DNA of 64,000 nucleotides, from assembly GCA_018373675.1 (NCBI GenBank), contig JAHAGQ010000003.1, forward strand, positions 85,705-149,704. The letters run 5' to 3'. The notes below the pieces were generated by a model, which was given only the letters and a program-made list of their open reading frames with translations, made no database searches and had not been told where the DNA came from. Numbering within the stretch: the stretch's first letter is position 1; each line of letters opens with the position of its first letter. Made by a program: the position numbers and the translations under genes. The stretch is from Collinsella sp. Its GTDB lineage: Bacteria > Actinomycetota > Coriobacteriia > Coriobacteriales > Coriobacteriaceae. Below are positions 38,913 through 46,964 of this stretch, piece by piece.

Positions 38913-40982
38913 CTATCGAACCGAAGAATCGCCCGAGGCCGAAGAGGTATCGGGCTCGTCATAAATCACGCCGAGCACGTCGCGCACGACATGCATCGCG
39001 GTATCTGAGCCACCGCCGCCCTGCTCCAGGACGGTAGCGATGACATACTTGGGATCATCGGCCGGTGCATAGGCGCAGAACCACGCGTATTCGTCCTCGC
39101 CACTTTTCTCGCCCGTGCCCGACTTGCCGTATACCTGCGGCGTCAGGGTGCCAAAGTGCGCCGCCAGGGACGTCGATGCCGTGTAAATCACGTCGTGCAT
39201 GCCGTTGCGAACAAGAGCCAAATCCGAATCGCTGTTGATCTTGGCCTCCAAGCGCTTCTTCTTGCCCTTGCCATTGTACTTATAGGCATCGCCGTCGCCA
39301 TCGCGCGACACGGCAGACAAAAATACGTGAGGCACGTACTGTTTGCCGCCGTTGGCAAGACCCATATAGGCGCACGCCATCTGCAGGGGCGTCACCAGGA
39401 TGTCACCCTGACCGATGGCAATGTTGGTCATATCGCCGGCATTCCACTTGCGGTCCTCGGCAGATGCGTCGGTGAAGTACGACTCTTTCCACTCGGCATC
39501 GGGAATACGGCCCGCGCCCTCACTCGGCAGATCGATACCGCAGGTCTTGCCTAGACCCCAGCGACGAAAGACCTCCTGCAGGCCCTCGGGATGTTGCTCG
39601 TCATAAAAGAACGCCTTGCCCATGTCGTAGAAGACAGGGTCGCACGAGTTGGCGATACCCGACTGCAGCGTCATGGTGCCGTGGCCGGAATGCAGCCAGC
39701 AGTACTTGCCCCACGACTTGCCCAGACCCGTCCAATAACCCGTGCAGTTGGTCGTCTGCCCCGACGTGTAGGTTCCAAACTCAAGACCGGCCAGTGCCGA
39801 GAGCGGCTTGATGGTCGAGGCCGACATGTACTGTCCGCTAATGGCGCGGTTGAGCAGCGGGTGGGAACCCTTGTCATCATTGAGCTCGGTCCACACGTCA
39901 TTTGAGACGCCGCCAATAAAGACGGACGGATCGAACTTGGGCTGGCTCGCCATGCCCAGGATCTCGCCATTGTTGGGATCGAGACACACTACAGCGCCGT
40001 TGCCGGCATTGCTGTAGCCAGTGGTCTTGGCAAGCTCGATAGCGCTCGCCAGCGCCGTCTCGCAGGCCTGCTGGATCTTAAGGTCGAGCGTGAGCTTAAT
40101 GTCGGAGCCGGCCTTCGCGGGCACGGCGCCGGCCTGACCGGTCACATTGCCCGAGGCATCGACCTTGACGGTCTGCTCACCACGAATACCCTGCAGCAGG
40201 TTTTCGTAGTAGCTCTCAACGCCCGCCTGGCCCACGATATCGCCCGACTGGTACGTAATCTTGCCAGCAGAAGCATCATCATCGCCAGAGGTTTTCTTAT
40301 TCTGGGCCTCGAGCTGCTCGGAGGTAATGGTGCCGGTATAGCCCAAGATATGGCATGCCGTCTCGCCATATGGATACTGGCGCTCGGTACGCTCGGCAAT
40401 CTTGACGCCCGGGAACTCGCCGGCATGCTCCTGAATATAGGCAACCGTGGAGCGACGGACGTCCGTCGCGATGGTATGCAGGCTCTGAGCGCCCTCTGTA
40501 TTGTCCTGAATATTACGAAGGACCGCCACGTAAGGCATTCCAAGCACGTTGGCAAGATGGCGAACCAGAACCTCATCCTCGGCAAGGTCGCGGTAGGCCA
40601 CGACAGCAAGTGAGGGACGGTTCTGGACAAGCGCCACGCCATTGCGGTCGAGGATGCGACCGCGCACAGCGGGTGTTGTAACGGTGCGAGTCTGATTACT
40701 ATTGGCCTGCTTCTCGTAATAGTCCGATGAGACCATCTGCATGCCCCACAGCTTGACGGCAAGCGCCGCAAACATCGCGCCCACACCCGTGGTGAGGATG
40801 GAAAAGCGGCCCTTAAAGGCGGTCGACGCGGTATTGCCCTCGCCCTCGGTGGCGCGCGGGGCCGTTCCATGCTGCGTATCGTAGGTAAAACGGGAATCGC
40901 CACGACGCATGACGACCAGCGCGACCACGATGGCCACAACCAGCACGATACCGGCGATAATAACCGTCATCTGGGAAGACAT
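38913..40982 (-). CDS. mrdA: Penicillin-binding protein 2 (class B transpeptidase)
   Basis: 689 residues. Two hydrophobic N-terminal segments (residues ~7-25 and ~60-80), a PBP dimerisation domain (AVRGRILDRNGVALVQNRPSLAVVA), and the transpeptidase with SASTIKP (Ser nucleophile and Lys), NSCD as the S-x-N-like motif, and KSGTG as the third motif (KTG in most). Cross-links peptidoglycan in the elongasome. Having two predicted membrane segments is unusual for a class B PBP; the first may be a re-entrant or signal anchor. GGGGAGG precedes the ATG. Confidence 0.94.
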   Translation of the reverse strand: MSSQMTVIIAGIVLVVAIVVALVVMRRGDSRFTYDTQHGTAPRATEGEGNTASTAFKGRFSILTTGVGAMFAALAVKLWGMQMVSSDYYEKQANSNQTRTVTTPAVRGRILDRNGVALVQNRPSLAVVAYRDLAEDEVLVRHLANVLGMPYVAVLRNIQDNTEGAQSLHTIATDVRRSTVAYIQEHAGEFPGVKIAERTERQYPYGETACHILGYTGTITSEQLEAQNKKTSGDDDASAGKITYQSGDIVGQAGVESYYENLLQGIRGEQTVKVDASGNVTGQAGAVPAKAGSDIKLTLDLKIQQACETALASAIELAKTTGYSNAGNGAVVCLDPNNGEILGMASQPKFDPSVFIGGVSNDVWTELNDDKGSHPLLNRAISGQYMSASTIKPLSALAGLEFGTYTSGQTTNCTGYWTGLGKSWGKYCWLHSGHGTMTLQSGIANSCDPVFYDMGKAFFYDEQHPEGLQEVFRRWGLGKTCGIDLPSEGAGRIPDAEWKESYFTDASAEDRKWNAGDMTNIAIGQGDILVTPLQMACAYMGLANGGKQYVPHVFLSAVSRDGDGDAYKYNGKGKKKRLEAKINSDSDLALVRNGMHDVIYTASTSLAAHFGTLTPQVYGKSGTGEKSGEDEYAWFCAYAPADDPKYVIATVLEQGGGGSDTAMHVVRDVLGVIYDEPDTSSASGDSSVR

Positions 40983-40995
40983 CTACGGGCCTCCC

Positions 40996-41562
40996 CTATT
41001 TGAGCTTGCGGGTCTTGGGCTTAAAGCGCATACCCGTCTGGCGTCCGCCACGTGCGGAGAATCCATAGCCGGACTGCGGCACGACGCCGGACATCAAAAA
41101 CGGAATGGCAACCAGACCCGTCAGGATCGAAGACGGCAACGCATGCCCAAAGATCGCCACGACAAAGCTCGTCTCCAAACTCATAAACAGCAAGATGATG
41201 CTGTAGATCACATTAATGACGAGCGCAAAGGCGCCCACGGTGATGCCGCGCGCACTCGGAGTACCGCCCGTCTGACCGACGGCGCTGTGCACCAGGGCAA
41301 AAGAGCCCACGGTCAGCAGGAGCGACATAACGCCCACCGGCACGGCAGCGGACAGGTCATAAAACAAGCCGCTGCAAAAACCGCACACGACGGCACGGGT
41401 CGGGTCGCCCGAGAACACGCTTAGGCACACCAGGATAATCATGAAGTTGACGCGACCGCCCGCAATGGAGATCTGCGGTGCCAGGCCTGCCTGCAGCAGC
41501 ACGCACACGATGGCGGCGATCACAAACGTACGGGAGCTCATCCCCTGCTCGTGTAGATCCAT
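40996..41562 (-). CDS. mreD: Rod shape-determining protein MreD
   Basis: 188 residues, five to six membrane helices, with the MreD-type stretch FCSGLFYDLSAAVPVGVMSLLLTVGSF. Assigned mainly from context between mreC and mrdA, supported by size and hydrophobicity. The ATG at 41562 is 7 nt after GGGGG; an ATG two codons earlier abuts that site. Confidence 0.88.
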   Translation of the reverse strand: MDLHEQGMSSRTFVIAAIVCVLLQAGLAPQISIAGGRVNFMIILVCLSVFSGDPTRAVVCGFCSGLFYDLSAAVPVGVMSLLLTVGSFALVHSAVGQTGGTPSARGITVGAFALVINVIYSIILLFMSLETSFVVAIFGHALPSSILTGLVAIPFLMSGVVPQSGYGFSARGGRQTGMRFKPKTRKLK

Positions 41563-41573
41563 GGACATGCCCC

Positions 41574-42572
41574 CTATTCGCTCGAGCCAGAATCGGTCGT
41601 CTCGGACGTGTCGGAACTGTCATCCGAGCTCTCGTCCTTCGTCTTGGTCGCAGCGTCGCGCGACGTTCCCTGCGGCGTGCTGTTGGCCGTACTCACGTCC
41701 TCATCCGAGGCCGATTGTTCGTCGGTCAGCGAGGTGATGACCAGCACTTCCTCGTTGTTCTCGGCCGTGGTCTGAGCGCGCACCACAATGGTGTAGTACA
41801 CGTCGTTTGCCGATTTCTCAACCGACGAGACGGTGCCGAGCGGTAGACCCTTGGGGAACACGCCACCGATGCCCGAGGTCACGATGATGTCGCCAACCTT
41901 AACATCGGAGTCGACGCTCACGTACTCAAGACGCAGCGTGCCGTCAGCCTGACCCTGCAGCATGCCCTGGGCGCGCGTGTCCTGCACCATGGCGGATACG
42001 CCGGAGTTCTCGTCGCCAATCAGGCGCACGGTGGACGTTTTGGCCGAGACTTCGATGATCTGGCCGATAACACCGGCCGAACTCGTCACAGGCATGTTGA
42101 TGGTAAGCCCGTCGGCAGAACCCTTATCAATCGTGACGGTCGAGGTCCAGGCATCGCCCGAGGCACCAACGATACGAGCTGCGGTCGATTTGAGGTTGTA
42201 GGTCGACTGCAGGCCGACCAGCCCCTCCAGACGCTCAGCGGTCTTTTGAGCCTCAGAAAGCTCGGCGACCTTAGAGGTCAGCTCCTCATTTTGCTTCTTG
42301 AGCTCGTCGAGCGTGTCCTGCGACGCCGTTAGGTTAGAGAACACGTTGCCAATCGCATTGAAGGGAGCCGCCACAGCCGAGCCCACAAAGCGCACCGGAG
42401 AGGTAATCGTCGTTACGCCCGAACGCACGGCATGAATCGGCCCTGCCTCGCCCTCGCGGATGTAAAACGTGAGCAGCAACACCGAAATCAGGCTGAAAAC
42501 AATCAACGGGCGCATACCCGTTGATTGTCGCTTGGTATTCAGATTTGTGGAGAAACCCGAAGATCGTGCCAA
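41574..42572 (-). CDS. mreC: Rod shape-determining protein MreC
   Basis: 332 residues: cytoplasmic tail, one membrane helix (LIVFSLISVLLLTFYI), a coiled coil (~85-115) and the periplasmic-type beta domain (GSADGLTINMPVTSSAGVIGQIIEVSAKTSTVRLI). The last ~60 residues are a low-complexity Ser/Thr/Asp tail. Scaffold linking MreB to PBP2/RodA. Start is TTG with AAGGTGG 7 nt upstream. Confidence 0.93.
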   Translation of the reverse strand: MARSSGFSTNLNTKRQSTGMRPLIVFSLISVLLLTFYIREGEAGPIHAVRSGVTTITSPVRFVGSAVAAPFNAIGNVFSNLTASQDTLDELKKQNEELTSKVAELSEAQKTAERLEGLVGLQSTYNLKSTAARIVGASGDAWTSTVTIDKGSADGLTINMPVTSSAGVIGQIIEVSAKTSTVRLIGDENSGVSAMVQDTRAQGMLQGQADGTLRLEYVSVDSDVKVGDIIVTSGIGGVFPKGLPLGTVSSVEKSANDVYYTIVVRAQTTAENNEEVLVITSLTDEQSASDEDVSTANSTPQGTSRDAATKTKDESSDDSSDTSETTDSGSSE

Positions 42573-42593
42573 ATGGAATCCACCTTTTGGAAA

Positions 42594-43637
42594 TTAAGCA
42601 TTGGTCTGGACGAAGCCGCCATCAAACGCATTGGCCTCGAGCACGCGGGCGCAGCCGTTAACGACATTATCGAGCGCCGTGGGGCTGACGTTGACCGAAA
42701 CACCGGTCTCATCGCGCAGGCGCACGTCGAGACCGCGCAGCAGCGCACCGCCACCGGTCAGCAAAATGCCGTAGTACATAAGGTCCGAGGCAAGATCGGG
42801 AGGCGTAGCGTCGAGTGCGTCCTTGACGGCCTTGGCCATCTCGTCGAGTGGCTTGTTGAGTGCGCGACGAATCTCCTCGCTCTCGATGCGCACGGTCTTG
42901 GGCAGACCGGTGATCACGTCGCGGCCGTTGACCTCGACGTCGAGCTCGTCCTTGAGCGGCACGGCGGAACCGACCTTGATCTTGATGTCCTCTGCCGTAC
43001 GCTCGCCGATGGCCAGGTTGTAGGCATCGCGAACGTGCGTGAGGATGGCCTGGTCGAACTCGTCACCGGCAATACGGATGGACTGCGAGACGACGATGCC
43101 GCCCATAGCGATAACAGCGACCTCGGTGGTACCGCCACCGATGTCGATGACCATGGAGCCGGTGGGTTCCTCGACGGGCAGGTCGGCGCCGATAGCGGCG
43201 GCCATAGGCTCTTCGATCAGATAGGCCTGGCGGGCACCGGCCTGGATCGTGGCCTCAAAGACAGCTCGCTTCTCGACCGACGTGACGCCGGAAGGAACGC
43301 AGACGACAACGCGCGGACGCGGGGTCCACGGATAGCGCTTCTCGGACGCCTTGTCGATAAAGTAGCGAAGCATGGCCTCGGTAACATCGAAGTCGGCGAT
43401 GACGCCGTCCTTCAGGGGACGAACGGCCACGATGTTGCCGGGCGTACGGCCGAGCATGCGCTTTGCCTCGATACCGACCGCCAGGATGCGCTCGTCGTTC
43501 TTGTCGATGGCGACAACAGAGGGCTCGCGGATGACGATGCCCTTGCCGCGCACGGAGACAAGCGTATTTGCGGTGCCGAGGTCGATGGCGAGATCGCCCG
43601 CATAGCTACCGAAGAACATATCCATCAAAGAAAACAA
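42594..43637 (-). CDS. mreB: Rod shape-determining protein MreB
   Basis: Bacterial actin guiding side-wall synthesis. Motifs: LAIDLGTANTLV (phosphate 1), VIDIGGGTTEVAVI (phosphate 2) and LLTGGGALLRGLDVRL (adenosine). 347 residues. Start is TTG at 43637 with AGGAG 5 nt upstream (an ATG four codons later is too far from any ribosome site). First gene of the mreBCD-mrdA-rodA string. Confidence 0.97.
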   Translation of the reverse strand: MFSLMDMFFGSYAGDLAIDLGTANTLVSVRGKGIVIREPSVVAIDKNDERILAVGIEAKRMLGRTPGNIVAVRPLKDGVIADFDVTEAMLRYFIDKASEKRYPWTPRPRVVVCVPSGVTSVEKRAVFEATIQAGARQAYLIEEPMAAAIGADLPVEEPTGSMVIDIGGGTTEVAVIAMGGIVVSQSIRIAGDEFDQAILTHVRDAYNLAIGERTAEDIKIKVGSAVPLKDELDVEVNGRDVITGLPKTVRIESEEIRRALNKPLDEMAKAVKDALDATPPDLASDLMYYGILLTGGGALLRGLDVRLRDETGVSVNVSPTALDNVVNGCARVLEANAFDGGFVQTNA

Positions 43638-43697
43638 CGCAACTCCTGATGTGTTGGATGATTGCTGGAAAACTACTAGTTCATGATACTAGCGCAA

Positions 43698-43730
43698 GCC
43701 CGGCACCTCACTTGCGGTGAAGCGCCGGGC
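43698..43730 (-). terminator. Hairpin between the TPR gene and mreB
   Basis: Stem GCCCGGC/GCCGGGC (43698-43704 with 43724-43730) with an inner TCAC/GTGA pairing. There is no T-run after it on the minus strand; likely a weak terminator or mRNA 3' end of the TPR gene. Confidence 0.4.
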
Positions 43731-43752
43731 AAAGCTAAATCCCATAAGGTCA

Positions 43753-45057
43753 CTACTGGTTGTCAGCAGCCGAGAAATCCATATCGAGCGAGGAAACGGC
43801 CCAGCCGATATGGTTGTCAGAGCGCACGAATTTGACGGTGTACTCCTGCTCGCCGCCCTTGGACAGCGATGCCTTAACCTTGGCGGTCGTCTCGGTCATG
43901 GACTGATCCATGCCCTCGACGGACACGGTGGCGCCCTGCGGAATCGAGGAGATGATCATCGATTTGGCGTCCTCGGACAGGCTCGAGGCCAGGCAAGACT
44001 CGGCCTTTGCGGTGTCACCGTCGCCGGCAGCCTGGAACAGATCGGTGATAACCGACTCCTGCGAGGGGAAGCCAAAGCCGCGCGTGTAGGCAAAGCCCAG
44101 ACCGCCCGCGGCGATCAAAATGAGCAGAAGCAGCACGATGAAGACTTTGAGACCCGTGTGGCGATGGCGACGACGGACCTTGGCCTGCTTACGATCCTGA
44201 CGGTCCTGCTGGACCATCTCGGACTCGGACAGCGTAAAGAAGCCGGTGTCCGAGGGATCGGGCATAAACTGACCGGTCGCGCCCGTAGGATCGAGCGGAT
44301 CGACGGCAGGAGCGTCCATCGCGGGCGCCGGAGCCGTGGCCATAGCCGTCTGGGCAGACAGCGCGGCAAGCGAATCGTGCACGCGGGCAAGCTCATCGGC
44401 CTGCTCGGAGGTGAGCTGGTAGATGCCATCGGCAGTAGCGGCGTTAAAGGCGTCGAGTGCGTCGGAGGGGCGGCCGGCGGCAGAAAGTGCCTGACCCATG
44501 CCGGCGTTGAGCGCACGCGTGTCGTCGCGGGGGCCGGCAAAGTCGATAGCCGTGCGGTAGGTCTCCACGGCATCCGCCGGACGGCCGAGCTTAATGAAGC
44601 AACGACCAAGCTCGCCCAGTGCGGCGGCAGGAGCCGGATTGGCGCCGTCGATGGCAGCCTGACGGAAGGCAGTACCCGCGTTGGCATAATCGCCCGACTG
44701 GAACAGCGCATTGCCCAGGCCCAGATAGGCCTTGAACGGCGTGGCATAGGAAGCATCCTGCGTAGCAGCAGAGAACGCCTGGGCGGCCGTCGTGTAGTCG
44801 CCCACGGCGGCGAGCGCCTTGCCGCGGTTGGTGAGCAGCGCGCCGCGCTTGCCGTAGGTGCCGTCGTTGAGGGCGGCAGCATAAGCCTCGGCGGCCTCGG
44901 CATACATGCCCAGGTGCATCAAGGCGTTGCCACGAAGGTGATCGGCCTCGCCCATAATCTCATCGGGAGTCTTTGCCGCCCCAAGCATCTGGGCTGCAGC
45001 GGAAAAATCACCCGCGCGGTAAGCGGCGCGGCCCTGTTGGATCAGCTGGCTATTCAA
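43753..45057 (-). CDS. TPR-repeat membrane protein of unknown function
   Basis: 434 residues. Residues 1 to ~225 are tandem tetratricopeptide repeats (for example LRGNALMHLGMYAEAAEAYAAAL and LGELGRCFIKLGRPADAVETYRTAI). A basic patch (RRRHRHTG) precedes one membrane helix (LKVFIVLLLLILIAAGGLGFAYT), then ~110 residues outside the membrane (VTDLFQAAGDGDTAKAESCLAS and a beta-rich end). TTG start with AGGGG 6 nt upstream. Encoded with a cyclophilin (11 bp gap) and a zinc-ribbon membrane protein. Function not known; the architecture suggests a cytoplasmic protein-binding array coupled to an outside domain. Confidence 0.75.
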   Translation of the reverse strand: MNSQLIQQGRAAYRAGDFSAAAQMLGAAKTPDEIMGEADHLRGNALMHLGMYAEAAEAYAAALNDGTYGKRGALLTNRGKALAAVGDYTTAAQAFSAATQDASYATPFKAYLGLGNALFQSGDYANAGTAFRQAAIDGANPAPAAALGELGRCFIKLGRPADAVETYRTAIDFAGPRDDTRALNAGMGQALSAAGRPSDALDAFNAATADGIYQLTSEQADELARVHDSLAALSAQTAMATAPAPAMDAPAVDPLDPTGATGQFMPDPSDTGFFTLSESEMVQQDRQDRKQAKVRRRHRHTGLKVFIVLLLLILIAAGGLGFAYTRGFGFPSQESVITDLFQAAGDGDTAKAESCLASSLSEDAKSMIISSIPQGATVSVEGMDQSMTETTAKVKASLSKGGEQEYTVKFVRSDNHIGWAVSSLDMDFSAADNQ

Positions 45058-45068
45058 GGAAGTCCCCT

Positions 45069-45611
45069 TTACTCGTGAACGATCTCGACATGGACGATCT
45101 CGTCGCCGGCACGCAGCTGCGAAATCACATCGAGACCCTCGACCGTGGTACCAAAGACGGTGTAACCGGAATCGAGGTTATGCTGGGCGCCCAGGCAGAA
45201 GTAGAACTGCGAACCCGCGGAATCGGGGTCCATGGAGCGTGCCATGGCAAGGGCACCATCGACATGGCTGTTGCGCGGATTGGTGGCAAACTCGCCCTTG
45301 ATGCAGTAGCCGGGGCCACCGGTACCGGGCATGCCGTCGGGGCCCTCAAGACCAGCGGCGACGTCGGCGCCGGACATATCGCGGGTATTGGGGTCGCCGC
45401 CCTGGATGACAAAACCGGGCACATAGCGATGGAACTTAAGGCCATCATAGAAGCCCATCGTGGAAAGCTCGCAGAAGTTCGCGACATGAATGGGAGCGCC
45501 CTCGCCGTCAAACTTGACCTTGATGGTACCCTTCGACGTCTCGATAACGGCGCACTCGTCGCCGGCAAGCTGATACTCGGGCGTGTAGAGCTCTTTCTTA
45601 AAACCAAACAT
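45069..45611 (-). CDS. Cyclophilin-type peptidyl-prolyl cis-trans isomerase
   Basis: 180 residues, cytoplasmic (no signal peptide). Cyclophilin motifs: GLKFHRYVPGFVIQGGDP (catalytic Arg in FHR) and QFYFCLGAQHNLDSGYTVFGTTVEGLDV. AAGGA 5 nt before the ATG. Assists folding of proline-containing proteins. Promoter seen just upstream. Confidence 0.95.
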   Translation of the reverse strand: MFGFKKELYTPEYQLAGDECAVIETSKGTIKVKFDGEGAPIHVANFCELSTMGFYDGLKFHRYVPGFVIQGGDPNTRDMSGADVAAGLEGPDGMPGTGGPGYCIKGEFATNPRNSHVDGALAMARSMDPDSAGSQFYFCLGAQHNLDSGYTVFGTTVEGLDVISQLRAGDEIVHVEIVHE

Positions 45612-45650
45612 GTGGTTCCTTCCTCGTGCGTTTAAAGCATATTTGTACGA

Positions 45651-45680
45651 ATTGTAGCAATAAGCATACGCTTACATCAA
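45651..45680 (-). promoter_or_regulatory. Promoter of the cyclophilin/TPR unit
   Basis: Minus strand TTGATG (45680-45675) and TACAAT (45656-45651) with an 18-bp spacer in an AT-rich gap. Start ~33 nt before the cyclophilin ATG. Confidence 0.55.
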
Positions 45681-45712
45681 TTGCGCACGTAGGTTATGCC
45701 GACTATGGCGAA

Positions 45713-46861
45713 CTAATTTTGGGAACGCTGCTGCGGCTTCCAGGAGCCCACATTGGCGTCGTACTGGTTCAGCGCGCTGTTGCCGCCCTGTGCGATGGGC
45801 GCCAGGATATCGCTTTGGTGGGAACTCATCGACTCACCATCGGGAATGGCCAGCGAGATGTCCCAACTCTGGCAGATCACGTCGACGCGCTCGTACATCC
45901 ACTCGGCAAGCTGCTTTAAGTGGGCGATGTCATCCGCATAGACCGTATCGTCCTGATACTTAAGGTTGTTAAGCTCATCTTGCGTCTTTTTGATCTGGTC
46001 GCGCAGGGCGTAGGCACTCTGCGACAGCTCCTGACGGGTGGACAGTGGCGTTCGAAGATAGCCATTGTTAAAAGAATCGATGACCTCGCCGATCTGGTCC
46101 TCGTCACCGTAGGACACGATGGTCTGATACAGACCGTCGAGCCTGGTATAGAGCTGATCATCGGTGAGCACAGTTTCTTCCTGGACCACCTCGGCAGAAT
46201 CGTCCTGCTTGGTATCGTCCTCAGTCGCCTCGCCCTTTTGGCGCGTGGGGAAGGTCGTCTGCGCGGCCTGGCCAAACTGGTCATAGAAGCCGGGCATAAC
46301 ACCCATGGGATCGGTCGTCACGAACCAATAGGCACCGCCACAAACGACAGCAAGGACCGCGATGACGATGAGCGGCTTGGGGATATGACGCTTGTGCTTG
46401 TGATAGGCGTCCTCGTCGGGATGCACTTTGCGCTTGGGTTTTTGAGCATCGTCATGCAGGGAAACGGGCGTGGGAATATCGACCTTGGGAATACCGAAAT
46501 CCTTATCGAAAGCCGGCAGCACGCAGGTCTCGTTAGGATCGGCGGCGTCCGAAAGAACCGCGGCAGCCGAGGCAGGCGCATGCGGCACCTCGGTATCGAT
46601 CTGCTCTTGCGTTAGGCGCGGAAAGCCCGCCGTGCGGCCCGCTGCCAGGTCGGATGCGGCCGCGTCCTCGGAGAGGATACCCGGAGCGGGGCGTCCGCAT
46701 TTGGGGCACGTACGATCATGCGGAGAAAGACGGGCACCGCAGCCCTCGCAGAACACGAACTCGGTGTGCTCGGGGCCATCGCCCGGACCCACATAGGCGT
46801 TGCAGTAGGGGCAGAACGAGGCGCCGTCCTCGATAGTCTTAAGGCAATGCGGGCAGATCAC
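45713..46861 (-). CDS. Double zinc-ribbon membrane protein of unknown function
   Basis: 382 residues. Two zinc ribbons at the N-terminus (CPHC...CPYC and CEGC...CPKC), a ~100-residue linker ending in a basic patch (KHKRHIPK), one membrane helix (PLIVIAVLAVVCGGAYWFV), and ~190 residues outside with coiled-coil character (QIKKTQDELNNLKYQDD). The GTG at 46861 has AGAGG 5 nt upstream and places the first Cys at residue 3; a TTG 10 codons earlier lacks a good site. Same topology as the nearby TPR protein. Function unknown. Confidence 0.72.
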   Translation of the reverse strand: MICPHCLKTIEDGASFCPYCNAYVGPGDGPEHTEFVFCEGCGARLSPHDRTCPKCGRPAPGILSEDAAASDLAAGRTAGFPRLTQEQIDTEVPHAPASAAAVLSDAADPNETCVLPAFDKDFGIPKVDIPTPVSLHDDAQKPKRKVHPDEDAYHKHKRHIPKPLIVIAVLAVVCGGAYWFVTTDPMGVMPGFYDQFGQAAQTTFPTRQKGEATEDDTKQDDSAEVVQEETVLTDDQLYTRLDGLYQTIVSYGDEDQIGEVIDSFNNGYLRTPLSTRQELSQSAYALRDQIKKTQDELNNLKYQDDTVYADDIAHLKQLAEWMYERVDVICQSWDISLAIPDGESMSSHQSDILAPIAQGGNSALNQYDANVGSWKPQQRSQN

Positions 46862-46964
46862 GGCATCCTCTTTTCGAAGCAATTCAAACAATCGAGGTTA
46901 GAGCATAACATCGCCACGGCCCCACAGGAGCAAGGCACCAATTCAACATCGGCAGGGCGCGTAG

